A stretch of DNA of 30,717 nucleotides from a virus, in the IMG/VR virus record IMGVR_UViG_3300023049_000124, positions 1-30,717 of that record. One strand, given 5' to 3'. How positions within the stretch are numbered: the first letter of the stretch is position 1; each line of letters starts with the position of its first letter. The translations under genes were made by a program, and so were the position numbers. Below the pieces are notes generated by a model. That model was not told the DNA's origin. It made no database searches and saw only the letters and a list, made by a program, of their open reading frames with translations. Shown here piece after piece: positions 1-7,292 of the stretch.

Positions 1-114
1 GGAAACGGGATTGATCCATTCACGCGGCAGGACTTCAGCGGCGGACGCTGTAATATTTACATGCTGGAGGCGGCGGATATGGAACTGATCAGAGGAATAG
101 AGGTGGCATTTTGA
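1..114 (+). CDS. Baseplate plug-like protein, C-terminal part cut by window edge
   Basis: This is the last 37 codons of the gene that is complete at 30366-30704. Base 1 is already in that gene's reading frame and the sequence is identical. It ends in TGA within a TTGA overlap with the TTG start of the hub gene. It should not be counted as a second gene. It shows that the circle runs straight from the plug-like gene into the hub gene. Confidence 0.9.
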   Translation, partial: GNGIDPFTRQDFSGGRCNIYMLEAADMELIRGIEVAF

Positions 115-127
115 CAACGCCAAGATT
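1..127. repeat. Left copy of 127-bp terminal direct repeat
   Basis: Bases 1-127 are identical to 30591-30717. Repeats of this kind are produced when an assembler closes a circular or terminally redundant molecule, and 127 is a common maximum assembly word length. I therefore read it as an assembly overlap rather than a biological terminal repeat. The start point lies inside a baseplate gene, which no packaging enzyme would be expected to choose. Confidence 0.95.
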
Positions 128-941
128 TAGCCGTAATTATGTTTTAGTCATCACCGCCGATGGCCGGAACGTGTTAATAAAACCACCGATGCATATTGTC
201 TTTGAAGTGACAAAATCTATTCGCGGTGGTCTGAATAAGATGAATGTCCAGATCACCAACTTGGCCGAGAGCAAACGCCTGTCGCTTGTCAAAGATGCCG
301 AGCAGCGGAAGATAATGCCTATCGGTCTATCAGTGGGCTATCAGGATCGCATCGAGCTTATTTTCAAGGGCACCATCCACACCGGCAGTAACTCACGACA
401 AGGCCCGGATCTTTTAACGTCCCTCGAATGTCTTGACGGTGGGGAAGATTTCCTGCACAGCTTTACGGCCCGTACGGTCGAGGGTGGTCGCAGGGCGATA
501 GATGCCGCGCTTGAAGATATGCCAAACACCGGCACTGGGAAGATCACTGATAGACCGGTACTGACCAGGCCTAAAGTGCTTGTCGGCAATAGCGCCCGCT
601 TGATTGATGACATGGTGGAACCTGACGAGACGTGGTATATTGACAACGAGCAACTGTACGTCATCAAAGATAATGAAGTTACGAGCGGGCTAAAGCCGGT
701 TGTGAGTGCCGCCACCGGGCTTATCAGCACACCAACACGGGACAGCAAACTGGTGACTTTTGAAACGCTGATGAATCCGACCGTTAAAATCGGAGGGCTT
801 GCGAGTCTCAAAAGCTCAACAGCCCCACACTTGGACGGGATATATCGCATTGAGACAATCGCATACAGCGGCGACAACTACGGCGGCGCATGGACGCAGA
901 CATGCACTGGAACCCTCGCTACAGGGACTAAAACGATATGA
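111..941 (+). CDS. Baseplate hub protein
   Basis: This 276-residue protein lies between the plug-like gene and the spike gene, where small contractile phages encode the central hub that links the tail tube to the spike. Its first third (FEVTKSIRGGLNKMNVQITN, residues about 28-47) resembles the beta-rich start of phage hub proteins related to gpD and gp27. The start is TTG at 111, in a TTGA overlap with the previous stop, and no better in-frame ATG exists near the N-terminus. The stop overlaps the spike start as ATGA. The family call rests on gene order and N-terminal resemblance, and no catalytic motif is expected or seen. Confidence 0.7.
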   Translation: MTTPRFSRNYVLVITADGRNVLIKPPMHIVFEVTKSIRGGLNKMNVQITNLAESKRLSLVKDAEQRKIMPIGLSVGYQDRIELIFKGTIHTGSNSRQGPDLLTSLECLDGGEDFLHSFTARTVEGGRRAIDAALEDMPNTGTGKITDRPVLTRPKVLVGNSARLIDDMVEPDETWYIDNEQLYVIKDNEVTSGLKPVVSAATGLISTPTRDSKLVTFETLMNPTVKIGGLASLKSSTAPHLDGIYRIETIAYSGDNYGGAWTQTCTGTLATGTKTI

Positions 942-1651
942 ATGAAAAACGACAGCTAATCGACATCCTTAATTCCGCAATCGGAGAGGCGCTGTCTAAT
1001 CTCCACACTGCGACCATTGCAAAAGTAACAGGAGTTCAGGCTAAAACGATCAGCGTGCAGCCAGTGATTAACCGCGTGGTAGATGGTAAGTCGATCAAGC
1101 TGCCACAATTTACAAAAGTACCCCCTCTTTTTATGCAGGGGGGTGGTAGTTATACAGCGCACCCGATAGCCGTCGGCGATTACTGCCTGCTGATATTCAC
1201 CGAGCGATGCTTTGACCGATGGTACTCCGGGTCAGACTTTCAAGACCCGGCAGAATTCAGAATGCACGACTACAGCGACGGGATTGCCCTTGTTGGGGTC
1301 AATCCACAAGCCGGGGCGCTTACAATACCGGACGTTATCCAGCAGACCGGAGACACGAACCAGGACGGGGACTATACCCACCAAGGGGACCGGACGCAGA
1401 TTGGCAATTTAACCATCACTGGCGATATACAGCACACCGGCAACACGAATCATGACGGGGATTATACCCACCAGGGCGACACTACGCAGATTGGCAATTT
1501 AACCATCACTGGCAATATACAGGTTAACGGTAACATAACATGCACGGGAAAACTCACGGTGGCATCGGCTACAATCGGTGGCATCGACTTCGGTACCCAC
1601 ACCCACGACGGAGTCCAGCCAGGTGCTGGGAACACAGGAGAGCCACAATAA
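938..1651 (+). CDS. Baseplate spike protein (gpV / Gp138 N-terminal type)
   Basis: This 237-residue protein forms the membrane-piercing tip of the contractile tail. Residues about 1-125 fit the Gp138-type OB-fold that sits under the hub, including FTERCFDRWYSG and HDYSDGIALVG. Residues about 135-215 are repeated short beta strands (two 30-residue repeats rich in T, G, D and N), as in the triple beta-helix needle of gpV-like spikes. The C-terminus has a His-x-His motif (H221, H223, in THTHDGVQPG), which coordinates an iron ion at the tip in known spikes. The ATG overlaps the hub stop (ATGA) and the TAA overlaps the next ATG. Confidence 0.85.
   Translation: MNEKRQLIDILNSAIGEALSNLHTATIAKVTGVQAKTISVQPVINRVVDGKSIKLPQFTKVPPLFMQGGGSYTAHPIAVGDYCLLIFTERCFDRWYSGSDFQDPAEFRMHDYSDGIALVGVNPQAGALTIPDVIQQTGDTNQDGDYTHQGDRTQIGNLTITGDIQHTGNTNHDGDYTHQGDTTQIGNLTITGNIQVNGNITCTGKLTVASATIGGIDFGTHTHDGVQPGAGNTGEPQ
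1340..1519 (+). repeat. Two 90-bp tandem repeats in the spike needle
   Basis: Units at 1340-1429 and 1430-1519 encode 30 residues each and share a long identical core around GCAGATTGGCAATTTAACC. They build the beta-helical shaft. The number of copies would set needle length in steps of 30 residues without changing the reading frame. Confidence 0.85.
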
Positions 1652-2010
1652 TGAGAGTTTCAGGACTAGACAGCAACCGTGATTGGAGATTTGGGAAAGG
1701 TCGCGCCGCGTACAAAACAAACGCGAAAGCGATTGAGCAAAACGTGCAGACGCGGTTACGATCATTCCGGGCAGACTGGTATCTGGACGTTGACGCGGGA
1801 GTAAACTGGATCGAATTGTTGGGCAACCCTGGCACTGAAAAGCGCATCATTCGGGCTGTGGAATCAACCGTGCTGCAAACCGAGGGCGTGATTTCAATCC
1901 AAGATTTAAACATAGTTGGACGAGACAGTAACCGAGGTGTTAAAATCCGCATCAGATATACAGACGTGTTCGGCGCGTCCAATCCTCAGACATTGGAGAT
2001 CCCCGCGTGA
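1651..2010 (+). CDS. gpW/gp25-like baseplate wedge (sheath initiator)
   Basis: This 119-residue protein has the gp25 / Mu gp46 pattern: NVQTRLRSFRADWYLDVDAGV, a short loop, then EKRIIRAVESTVLQTEGV and a C-terminal beta strand pair. The family member joins the wedge to the first sheath ring in contractile tails. The ATG at 1651 is chosen because it overlaps the spike stop as TAATG. A longer in-frame start at 1540 would overlap the spike gene by over 100 bases and is unlikely. The gene lies directly before the gpJ-like gene, the standard order. Confidence 0.85.
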   Translation: MRVSGLDSNRDWRFGKGRAAYKTNAKAIEQNVQTRLRSFRADWYLDVDAGVNWIELLGNPGTEKRIIRAVESTVLQTEGVISIQDLNIVGRDSNRGVKIRIRYTDVFGASNPQTLEIPA

Positions 2011-3185
2011 CGCTTCCAAAATTCACCCCAGAAGGCATACAGGTTCAGACGTTTCAGGAAATTTATGATGAGCTGGCGGCGGGCTACCGGGATATTTATG
2101 GCGAGGATATCAACCTTGACCCCGACAGTCCCGACGGGCAGCGCGTAGCAATCGAGACGCAGCTTGTTCTTGATGCTCAATCATTCGGCGCACTCGAATA
2201 CAACCAGCGCGATCCTGATTTTGCCCTCGGACAATCCCTCAATAGTATCATTAAATTGGCCGGTATATCCCGCAGGCCAGCCACGCGCTCGCAAGTCGAC
2301 GTTGTGGTAACGACCGACCGACCGCTTACGCTTCCTCCGGATTATGCCGTCGAGGATGATTTAGGGCAGGCATGGACTACGCTCAATGCTATCGATATCC
2401 CGCCAGGCGCAACAACCGTAACACTTTTTGCGGAAAACTTCGGGGCGGTTGAAGCTGACCCGGCCACAATAGTAAACCCCGTGACAGTGGTTATCGGGGT
2501 GCTGTCTGTCACAAACCCCCTGGCTGCCGTTGTTGGCATCGATGAAGAGACAGACCAGGAGCTGCGCGTTCGGCGGAATCGATCACTCGAAACCCCGCAA
2601 TCATCCAGCACCGGCCGAATGTTTACAGCATTGGCGAGTTTGCCAAATGTTACTGATGTTGCGGTATACGAAAACGACACGGATATTACAGACGCGGACG
2701 GCATACCGGCTCACAGCCTATGGGTGGTGGTCGAAGGCGGAGCGGTATCTGATATTGTCGAGTCGATGGTTAAAAACAAGACCGGCGGAAAAGGGATTGT
2801 TGGCGCAGTAACTGGAACATTTAGTGAAGATGTCCTGAGGCCGGACGGGTCTACCTTTACCATCGTGCACAGCATGACCTTTGACAGACCGTCTCTTGTG
2901 CCTGTTTTGGTGCGACTGACCGCGACACGAAAGGATGCGGCTAATCCTGTCGATGAAGCACTTATCGCGCAGGAAATAGCGAAGCGCGTTTTTGTGATCG
3001 GAGAAAATCTCCTGGCAAACGACCTCTACCGGCTGGTATTTAATGCCGGTGATAATTTTATACCGACGGTCCTTGAAGTCAGCATAGACGCGGGAGTATC
3101 ATGGACAGATGGAAGCGTCCTATCAGCCCCAAACGAGAAGTTTACACTTGACGCCGCAGACGTTACCGTGACGGAGATTATCTAG
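2007..3185 (+). CDS. Baseplate J-like wedge protein
   Basis: This 392-residue protein matches the baseplate_J family (P2 gpJ, Mu gp47). The N-terminus (residues about 15-65) has the typical YRDIYGEDINLDPDSPDGQ pattern. The middle carries GVLSVTNPLAAVVGIDEETD followed by the ELRVRRNRSLE motif, the hallmark of the family. It forms the wedge ring of the baseplate. It starts with GTG in a GTGA overlap with the preceding stop, and its TAG overlaps the next GTG. Confidence 0.92.
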   Translation: MTLPKFTPEGIQVQTFQEIYDELAAGYRDIYGEDINLDPDSPDGQRVAIETQLVLDAQSFGALEYNQRDPDFALGQSLNSIIKLAGISRRPATRSQVDVVVTTDRPLTLPPDYAVEDDLGQAWTTLNAIDIPPGATTVTLFAENFGAVEADPATIVNPVTVVIGVLSVTNPLAAVVGIDEETDQELRVRRNRSLETPQSSSTGRMFTALASLPNVTDVAVYENDTDITDADGIPAHSLWVVVEGGAVSDIVESMVKNKTGGKGIVGAVTGTFSEDVLRPDGSTFTIVHSMTFDRPSLVPVLVRLTATRKDAANPVDEALIAQEIAKRVFVIGENLLANDLYRLVFNAGDNFIPTVLEVSIDAGVSWTDGSVLSAPNEKFTLDAADVTVTEII

Positions 3186-3907
3186 TGAGCTTTGAGTCTG
3201 AATACGTCAACCTCCTGATTAAGCAATACTGGGAGAAGCCGAAAGCCGCCGCAGAGATCGAAATGATGGCTGGAACCTGGCGCAGGACATTCGAATGGAT
3301 TGACTCGTTCAGCGATGAGTTTGACCTTGATAATGCTACTGGCGACCGGCTGGATATCATCGGTCGCATTGTTGGTATAAAACGAATAGTGCCCTTTGTG
3401 GTGCCGAAAATCGCTTTCGGGTTTGACGAGAATCCAAACGCACGCGGCTTTGACGATAAGTTTTCTCCGCTGGCAGACCGTGCACCATTTCAGGACAAGT
3501 TTGAACGGGCCTATACAAGTTTGCAGCTTGACGATACAGCCTACCGTTTCTTTATTCGCGCTCGTATTGCCAAAAATGTCGGAGGCCCATACCTTGTAGA
3601 CGATCAAGGGCTCGCGATACAGACGGCTATTAACACCCTGTTCGATGGTCTGGCTTACGTACTCGATAAAAAAGATATGACAATGACGCTTTACGTGTCG
3701 CCTCAATACAATCTCGACAACCTACGAGCAATAATTAAGCTTGACTTGTTGCCGAAACCGCAAGGAGTGAGGTATGGTGTTGTTATCCAAGCTGGCCCGG
3801 GAGAAACATTCGGGTTTGCGGATAACGTGGATTCTCTACCTTTCGCAGACAAATTTGACTCAATCAACCAGCCAGGAGGCCGGTTAGCTAACAAGGTGAT
3901 TATCTAA
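3185..3907 (+). CDS. DUF2612-type baseplate/tail protein
   Basis: This 240-residue protein sits between gpJ and the fibre, the position of gpI-type proteins that attach fibres to the wedge. The N-terminus (EYVNLLIKQYWEKPKAAAEI, then LDNATGDRLDIIGRIVG at about 48-64) is the pattern of DUF2612 proteins of small myophages. The C-terminus ends in a glycine- and phenylalanine-rich stretch (FGFADNVDSLPFADKFD) that repeats a motif seen near residues 80-105, so it may contact the fibre. Start GTG, with a TAGTG overlap upstream and a TAATG overlap downstream. Confidence 0.75.
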   Translation: MSFESEYVNLLIKQYWEKPKAAAEIEMMAGTWRRTFEWIDSFSDEFDLDNATGDRLDIIGRIVGIKRIVPFVVPKIAFGFDENPNARGFDDKFSPLADRAPFQDKFERAYTSLQLDDTAYRFFIRARIAKNVGGPYLVDDQGLAIQTAINTLFDGLAYVLDKKDMTMTLYVSPQYNLDNLRAIIKLDLLPKPQGVRYGVVIQAGPGETFGFADNVDSLPFADKFDSINQPGGRLANKVII

Positions 3908-5382
3908 TGGCAAAAATCGATAGATACAACGGAAACATGGAAGCGTTTGCGGCAGATGCGCTAAGTACTGAACGAACAATTTTTGGAGATACTGCGCAGT
4001 CCGACACGCTTGACGCCAACATTACGGCAGACTTTCTGCGCGGCTGGGGCATTGTCGGCGCAAATGAAAACCCGACCAAGCAGGATTTTAACGGCCTTGC
4101 ATTTACGCTCGGGCAGCTGATTGCGTATTTGCATCAGAGGGGAATTGCCGAATGGAATACGAATCAGGAGTATTTCGAGGGCTCAGTGGTCACTACACTG
4201 GCCGGGATTTACCGGTTGACTTCTGGCGGTGACGGAAGTTCTGACCCTGACACTGACGGCGGGGTAAACTGGGAGCTTGCACCTACGCGGGCGGAAGTGG
4301 ACGCCAAAGCAGACCAGGCCACGACCTACACAGAGACGGAAGTTGATGACCTGCTCGACGCCAAAGCAGACCAGGCCACGACCTACACAGAGACGGAAGT
4401 TGATGACCTGCTCGACGCCAAAGCAGACCAGGCCACGACCTACACAGAGACGGAAGTTGATGACCTGCTCGACGACAAAGCCAGCCTGCAAGTTGCTGGG
4501 CTCACAGTAACTGTCGGCACCGGCGGAGACTATCCGACAATCAACGCCGCTCTTGAGTATCTGAGCAAGCTACAGCCGGTCTATGCCAGTGCAGGTATCA
4601 CAGCAACAATCAATCTGCTAACCGGATTCACAATGGCGGAGCAGGTTCTTGTCCGTGGTCTCGATATGGGGTGGGTAACTATAACGGGTGCGGATGCTGA
4701 AACCACAATTACTCATACTGCGCTAACTACAGACTTCACAACAGCGGATTATGGTTTCGACTCGTATCCCGCTTTCGGTGTTTCCAAAGGCGGCGTTCTC
4801 CCCCGTATTGATCAGTTGTTTCGGTTTAATGTCTCGAACGTAGGCGGCAATAAGCACGGCATTATGACTATAGGCGCTGGGAGCTCAGCAGATGTTTTGG
4901 CTGGGGCAGGAGTAAATGATGCCGGAACATATGGCTTCGTCGCGGCCAGAGGCTCAAACATCAATGCGGAAGGAGCCAACGCATCAGATGCCGGAACACA
5001 TGGCATCTACGCGTTTAGAGGCTCAAACATCAATGCGGATGGAGCCGACGCCTCAGGTGCCGGAACCAATTGCTTCGTCGCGTTCAGAGGCTCAAACATC
5101 AATGCAGATGGAGCCAACGCATCAGGTGCCGGAACCCGTGGCATCTACGCGGCCAGAGGCTCAACAATCAATGCGGAAGGAGCAGACGCCTCAGGTGCAG
5201 GAATCTATGGCATTGATGCGTCCCAAGGCTCAACCGTCAATGCGAAAGGAGCAGACGCCTCAGGTGCAGGAACATACGGCTTCGTCGCGTTCGGAGGCTC
5301 AACAATCAATGCGGAAGGAGCAACGGGCACACTATCTCAGACAATAAATACTGTCACCGCTAGTGGTATAATATTCCAATAA
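3907..5382 (+). CDS. Tail fibre with tandem linker and beta-helix repeats
   Basis: This 491-residue protein has three regions. Residues about 1-130 are the conserved baseplate-binding start (NITADFLRGWGIVGANENPT, then WNTNQEYFEGSVVTTLAGIYRLTS) found in many phage fibres. Residues about 131-195 are three perfect 19-residue repeats of a coiled, trimer-type linker (ATTYTETEVDDLLDAK). After a globular part (about 196-345), residues about 346-475 are 23-residue repeats with the core GSNINADGADASGAGT, expected to stack as a right-handed beta-helix that contacts the host surface. The ATG overlaps the previous stop (TAATG). Receptor binding is inferred from position and architecture. Confidence 0.85.
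   Translation: MAKIDRYNGNMEAFAADALSTERTIFGDTAQSDTLDANITADFLRGWGIVGANENPTKQDFNGLAFTLGQLIAYLHQRGIAEWNTNQEYFEGSVVTTLAGIYRLTSGGDGSSDPDTDGGVNWELAPTRAEVDAKADQATTYTETEVDDLLDAKADQATTYTETEVDDLLDAKADQATTYTETEVDDLLDDKASLQVAGLTVTVGTGGDYPTINAALEYLSKLQPVYASAGITATINLLTGFTMAEQVLVRGLDMGWVTITGADAETTITHTALTTDFTTADYGFDSYPAFGVSKGGVLPRIDQLFRFNVSNVGGNKHGIMTIGAGSSADVLAGAGVNDAGTYGFVAARGSNINAEGANASDAGTHGIYAFRGSNINADGADASGAGTNCFVAFRGSNINADGANASGAGTRGIYAARGSTINAEGADASGAGIYGIDASQGSTVNAKGADASGAGTYGFVAFGGSTINAEGATGTLSQTINTVTASGIIFQ
4300..4470 (+). repeat. Three perfect 57-bp tandem repeats in the fibre linker
   Basis: Copies at 4300-4356, 4357-4413 and 4414-4470 are identical, followed by the start of a fourth (GACGACAAAG). 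Each encodes 19 residues, so gain or loss of units keeps the frame. Perfect identity at third codon positions points to recent duplication or continuing homogenisation. Confidence 0.95.
4942..5325 (+). repeat. About 5.5 diverged 69-bp repeats in the fibre tip
   Basis: Units start at 4942, 5011, 5080, 5149, 5218 and 5287 (the last partial). Each encodes 23 residues. The GSxxNAxGAxASGAG core is conserved, while the last few residues of each unit vary (HGIYAF, NCFVAF, RGIYAA, YGIDAS, YGFVAF). That pattern suits a beta-helix with a conserved core and exposed variable loops. Confidence 0.9.
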
Positions 5383-5392
5383 GGATAAAATA

Positions 5393-5899
5393 ATGAGACT
5401 ATTAACAGTTATTAAAAACGGAAAATTCACTGGCACGCAATACGAGCAGGACAGCGATGCCATCCGCGCTCACCACGCCTCGCAGGGCGAAACGCTTGTA
5501 TTTCTGGACTATCGGCTAATTGCCGACGAAGATAGAGATTATGGTGTGCCGTCAGTTGTTGAGATTAGGCAGGCGTTGATTACCCAGCTAACAGCCGCCC
5601 GCAAAGAGCAAGAACAGCAGGGCGTAGTTATCAACGGCATCCGCTACGCAGGCGACCCCGGCAACCGACAGGCGCTGCAAGAGGCAATCGCGTTTATGGA
5701 TGATGCTGTGCTAACAGAGTTCCTGAGCTGGAAAGACTCAGACAACGTATTTCACCCAAGTCACCCACTCGTCGATGTTGTAGATGCTTACCGGGCCATA
5801 GGAGCCCGCCGCGCGCAACTCATCGCAACCGAGGGTGAGTACGCTGCACAGATCACCGGCGGCACATTTACTGATCTGAGCTTGGTAACATGGCCATGA
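5393..5899 (+). CDS. DUF4376-type fibre-associated (assembly) protein
   Basis: This 168-residue protein directly follows the fibre gene with a 10-base gap and an AAGGATAAAATAATG start context. The C-terminal half (residues about 55-168) fits DUF4376: a helical region, GIRYAGDPGNRQALQEAIAF, and a final DLSLVTWP tryptophan-proline end. Such proteins commonly follow tail fibres and are taken to help fibre folding or to be fibre components. The chemistry is unknown. Its TGA is in an ATGA overlap with a short reading frame interrupted by two TAG codons. Confidence 0.75.
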   Translation: MRLLTVIKNGKFTGTQYEQDSDAIRAHHASQGETLVFLDYRLIADEDRDYGVPSVVEIRQALITQLTAARKEQEQQGVVINGIRYAGDPGNRQALQEAIAFMDDAVLTEFLSWKDSDNVFHPSHPLVDVVDAYRAIGARRAQLIATEGEYAAQITGGTFTDLSLVTWP

Positions 5900-6087
5900 C
5901 ATTGATGTGTGCCAAAAAGCAAGAAAGATAGCTCCGAAACAGGACACCAACTATGACCGACTTCATGCAAACGCACCCCGGCGTCACATTTTGGATGCAG
6001 TAGCAGAAAGAATCGTTGTTGGGATTCTTAACTATTTTGTCCATGTGGATATCCGCGCCCGCGGGGCAAGTTAGCATGGCGCTGTGA
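5896..6087 (+). pseudogene. Short frame interrupted by two in-frame TAG codons
   Basis: An ATG at 5896 is coupled (ATGA) to the stop of the preceding gene. The same frame runs to TGA at 6085-6087 and is broken only by two TAG codons, at 5929-5931 and 6001-6003. An internal ATG at 5953 opens MTDFMQTHPGVTFWMQ before the second TAG. The last segment (SLLGFLTILSMWISAPAG) is hydrophobic, like a membrane segment. Composition is still that of the structural block. I read it as a decayed small membrane gene at the mosaic border. Amber readthrough is a less likely alternative, because several other genes here end normally in TAG. Confidence 0.4.
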
Positions 6088-6272
6088 AATCATCTTAGAA
6101 TGCTGTAGGTATAGGATTTGAATATCCAGTATATAACTTTATTTATGTTATAAGTGAAGTGTATGCTTATAGATAATGGATTGAGTATACAACTATATTA
6201 TTTTCTGAACCGGTATTTTTAGCGTAATTACCGACCTTGATAGCTGTTTCAGTATACAACTTTATTATTCTC
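6088..6272. other. AT-rich gene-free gap between converging operons
   Basis: Composition drops sharply to AT-rich at about 6090-6110. The stretch holds an inverted repeat TATAAC/GTTATA (6132-6137 with 6147-6152), three variants of AGTATACAAC, and the left copy of a 65-bp duplication. I see no convincing gene and no classic stem plus T-run terminator, although this is where transcripts from both sides should end. Confidence 0.6.
6196..6260. repeat. 65-bp direct repeat, left copy
   Basis: Identical to 6552-6616. On the minus strand it encodes TAIKVGNYAKNTGSEN, the C-terminal part of the small membrane-protein gene at 6535-6651, but here it lacks that gene's start and membrane segment. It is therefore a duplicated gene fragment. 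The two copies flank the 80-residue gene at 6273-6515. Confidence 0.95.
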
Positions 6273-6515
6273 TTACAAAAACACGTTATATCTTGCGAAT
6301 AAACCTGCATCTTTTTGCTCATCTGCGGATGCAACAAGACGATAAATATAATCAATTCCGTATTTACTTTTAACTGAAATGTCTTCAACAGCAAGCGTTG
6401 CCGCGCCTATTTCTAATCCATCGCTATTCTCATCTATGAGAATTTTACATTTTTTAGTGCCAGTTTTTGCAGCAAAGTATTTCCTTTTTTTCTTAATTAT
6501 TTCAAACTCAATCAT
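6273..6515 (-). CDS. Hypothetical 80-residue protein between 65-bp repeats
   Basis: I do not recognise a family. The protein starts with a strongly basic stretch (EIIKKKRKYFAAKTGTKKCK) and then has a mixed alpha/beta-like sequence, with no signal peptide or membrane segment. A GAGGAAT ribosome site lies a few bases upstream of the ATG, so it is probably expressed. It is the last gene of the leftward early operon and sits exactly between two identical 65-bp repeats, which suggests it arrived as a small cassette (a moron) or was trapped by a local duplication. Confidence 0.6.
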   Translation of the reverse strand: MIEFEIIKKKRKYFAAKTGTKKCKILIDENSDGLEIGAATLAVEDISVKSKYGIDYIYRLVASADEQKDAGLFARYNVFL

Positions 6516-6534
6516 TTAGTAATTCCTCGTGTTA

Positions 6535-6651
6535 TTAGTTAAAAATTCTCTTATTATTTTCTGAACCGGTATTTTTAGCGTAATTACCGACCTTGATAGC
6601 TGTTTCAGTATACAACCATAAAATAATGAATAGAAGAACTTTTGCTATCAT
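6535..6651 (-). CDS. Small single-pass membrane protein, 38 residues
   Basis: The ATG at 6651 overlaps the stop of the exonuclease gene as ATGA, typical of translational coupling in this phage. Residues about 2-14 (IAKVLLFIILWLY) are a short membrane segment. The remainder (ETAIKVGNYAKNTGSEN, then KRIFN) is polar. I know no family for it. The C-terminal two thirds are the right copy of the 65-bp duplication. The coupling and clean membrane/polar split support a real gene, and its function is unknown. Confidence 0.55.
   Translation of the reverse strand: MIAKVLLFIILWLYTETAIKVGNYAKNTGSENNKRIFN
6552..6616. repeat. 65-bp direct repeat, right copy (inside small membrane gene)
   Basis: Identical to 6196-6260. 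This copy lies inside an intact reading frame and is therefore the likely parent. The left copy is a truncated duplicate. The copies are 356 bp apart, close enough for homologous deletion of the intervening 80-residue gene by the phage's own Bet/Exo pair. Confidence 0.95.
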
Positions 6652-7292
6652 TTCTCATCCAATTCTATAACTGCATCAGCAACTCTATTCCTGATTTGGT
6701 CAATCATAGATTTATCACTTTTAACTCTGTAAATATGAAAATCTCTGTAATAACCACTGCTAGGGTACATATCGTTATAAAGAATATAATCACACCATTT
6801 GCGATCACTGATAAACATCAAAAATTGCATTTGCCACATGTATTGTTTATCAATGCCTGTTTTAATATCCTTATTGCAGGCCTTAACAGATAGGTAATGA
6901 TTACTGTTTGATTTGCACTTGATTTCTATCAACCCATCATTATCAACAAGACCATCAGGTGACCCACCGACAAACTCTGAATAATCAATGAAGCCACATT
7001 CTTCAACGGTTGAAAATGTTTCTTCTTCATAGCGTTGGCGTGCTATGGGTTCAAACTCAACACCACGCTGAATGTGATAATTATTATCAAGGTTAAGATC
7101 ATCATTCACGCCTGTTATTATTTCAGCTTTGATCTTGGCAAGCATTTTAATAGCTGTTAAACCTAGACCATTTCCAGAGCGATCATTAGTCATTAAATCT
7201 GCAATGCGTGAGCTGGTGATCCTCCCCAGTCTAGCCTCTTGCCAATCAATAGAACGCTGGTCAATATGTAGAATTTTTGCTGTTGCTTCCAT
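6648..7292 (-). CDS. exo: YqaJ/lambda-type exonuclease
   Basis: This 214-residue protein is a 5'-3' double-strand DNA exonuclease that makes 3' single strands for annealing by its partner Bet. The YqaJ signature is clear: QRSIDWQEARLGRITSSRIA (residues 12-31), RGVEFEPIARQRYE (76-89, with E79), the metal-binding GSPDGLVD (110-117) and IEIKCK (122-127), then KQYMWQMQFLMFIS (149-162). The catalytic Glu, Asp, Glu and Lys positions are all present, so it is probably active. The ATG overlaps the bet stop (TAATG), fixing the start. It resembles lambda red organisation with bet upstream of exo. Confidence 0.93.
   Translation of the reverse strand: MEATAKILHIDQRSIDWQEARLGRITSSRIADLMTNDRSGNGLGLTAIKMLAKIKAEIITGVNDDLNLDNNYHIQRGVEFEPIARQRYEEETFSTVEECGFIDYSEFVGGSPDGLVDNDGLIEIKCKSNSNHYLSVKACNKDIKTGIDKQYMWQMQFLMFISDRKWCDYILYNDMYPSSGYYRDFHIYRVKSDKSMIDQIRNRVADAVIELDEK

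Noticed and set aside
341-877. Minus-strand frame in the hub gene
   Set aside because: It is a shadow of the plus-strand hub gene. There is no start context and no coupling with neighbours, and all surrounding genes run rightward.
4300-5325. Possible CRISPR array in the regularly spaced repeats
   Set aside because: The repeats are directly adjacent without spacers, keep one reading frame and encode fibre residues. No cas genes are present.
4916-5347. A second open frame through the fibre-tip repeats
   Set aside because: It is open only because the repeated 69-bp units keep stops out of that frame. It lacks an independent start site and overlaps the well-supported fibre frame completely.
5900-6272. 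Bidirectional terminator between the converging operons
   Set aside because: GC-rich and AT-rich inverted repeats exist, but none is followed by a T-run on either strand, so I do not call one.
6167-6394. Minus-strand frame of 75 codons across the left 65-bp repeat
   Set aside because: It overlaps the 80-residue gene in another frame and has no ribosome site. Its tail is explained as the headless duplicate of the small membrane gene.
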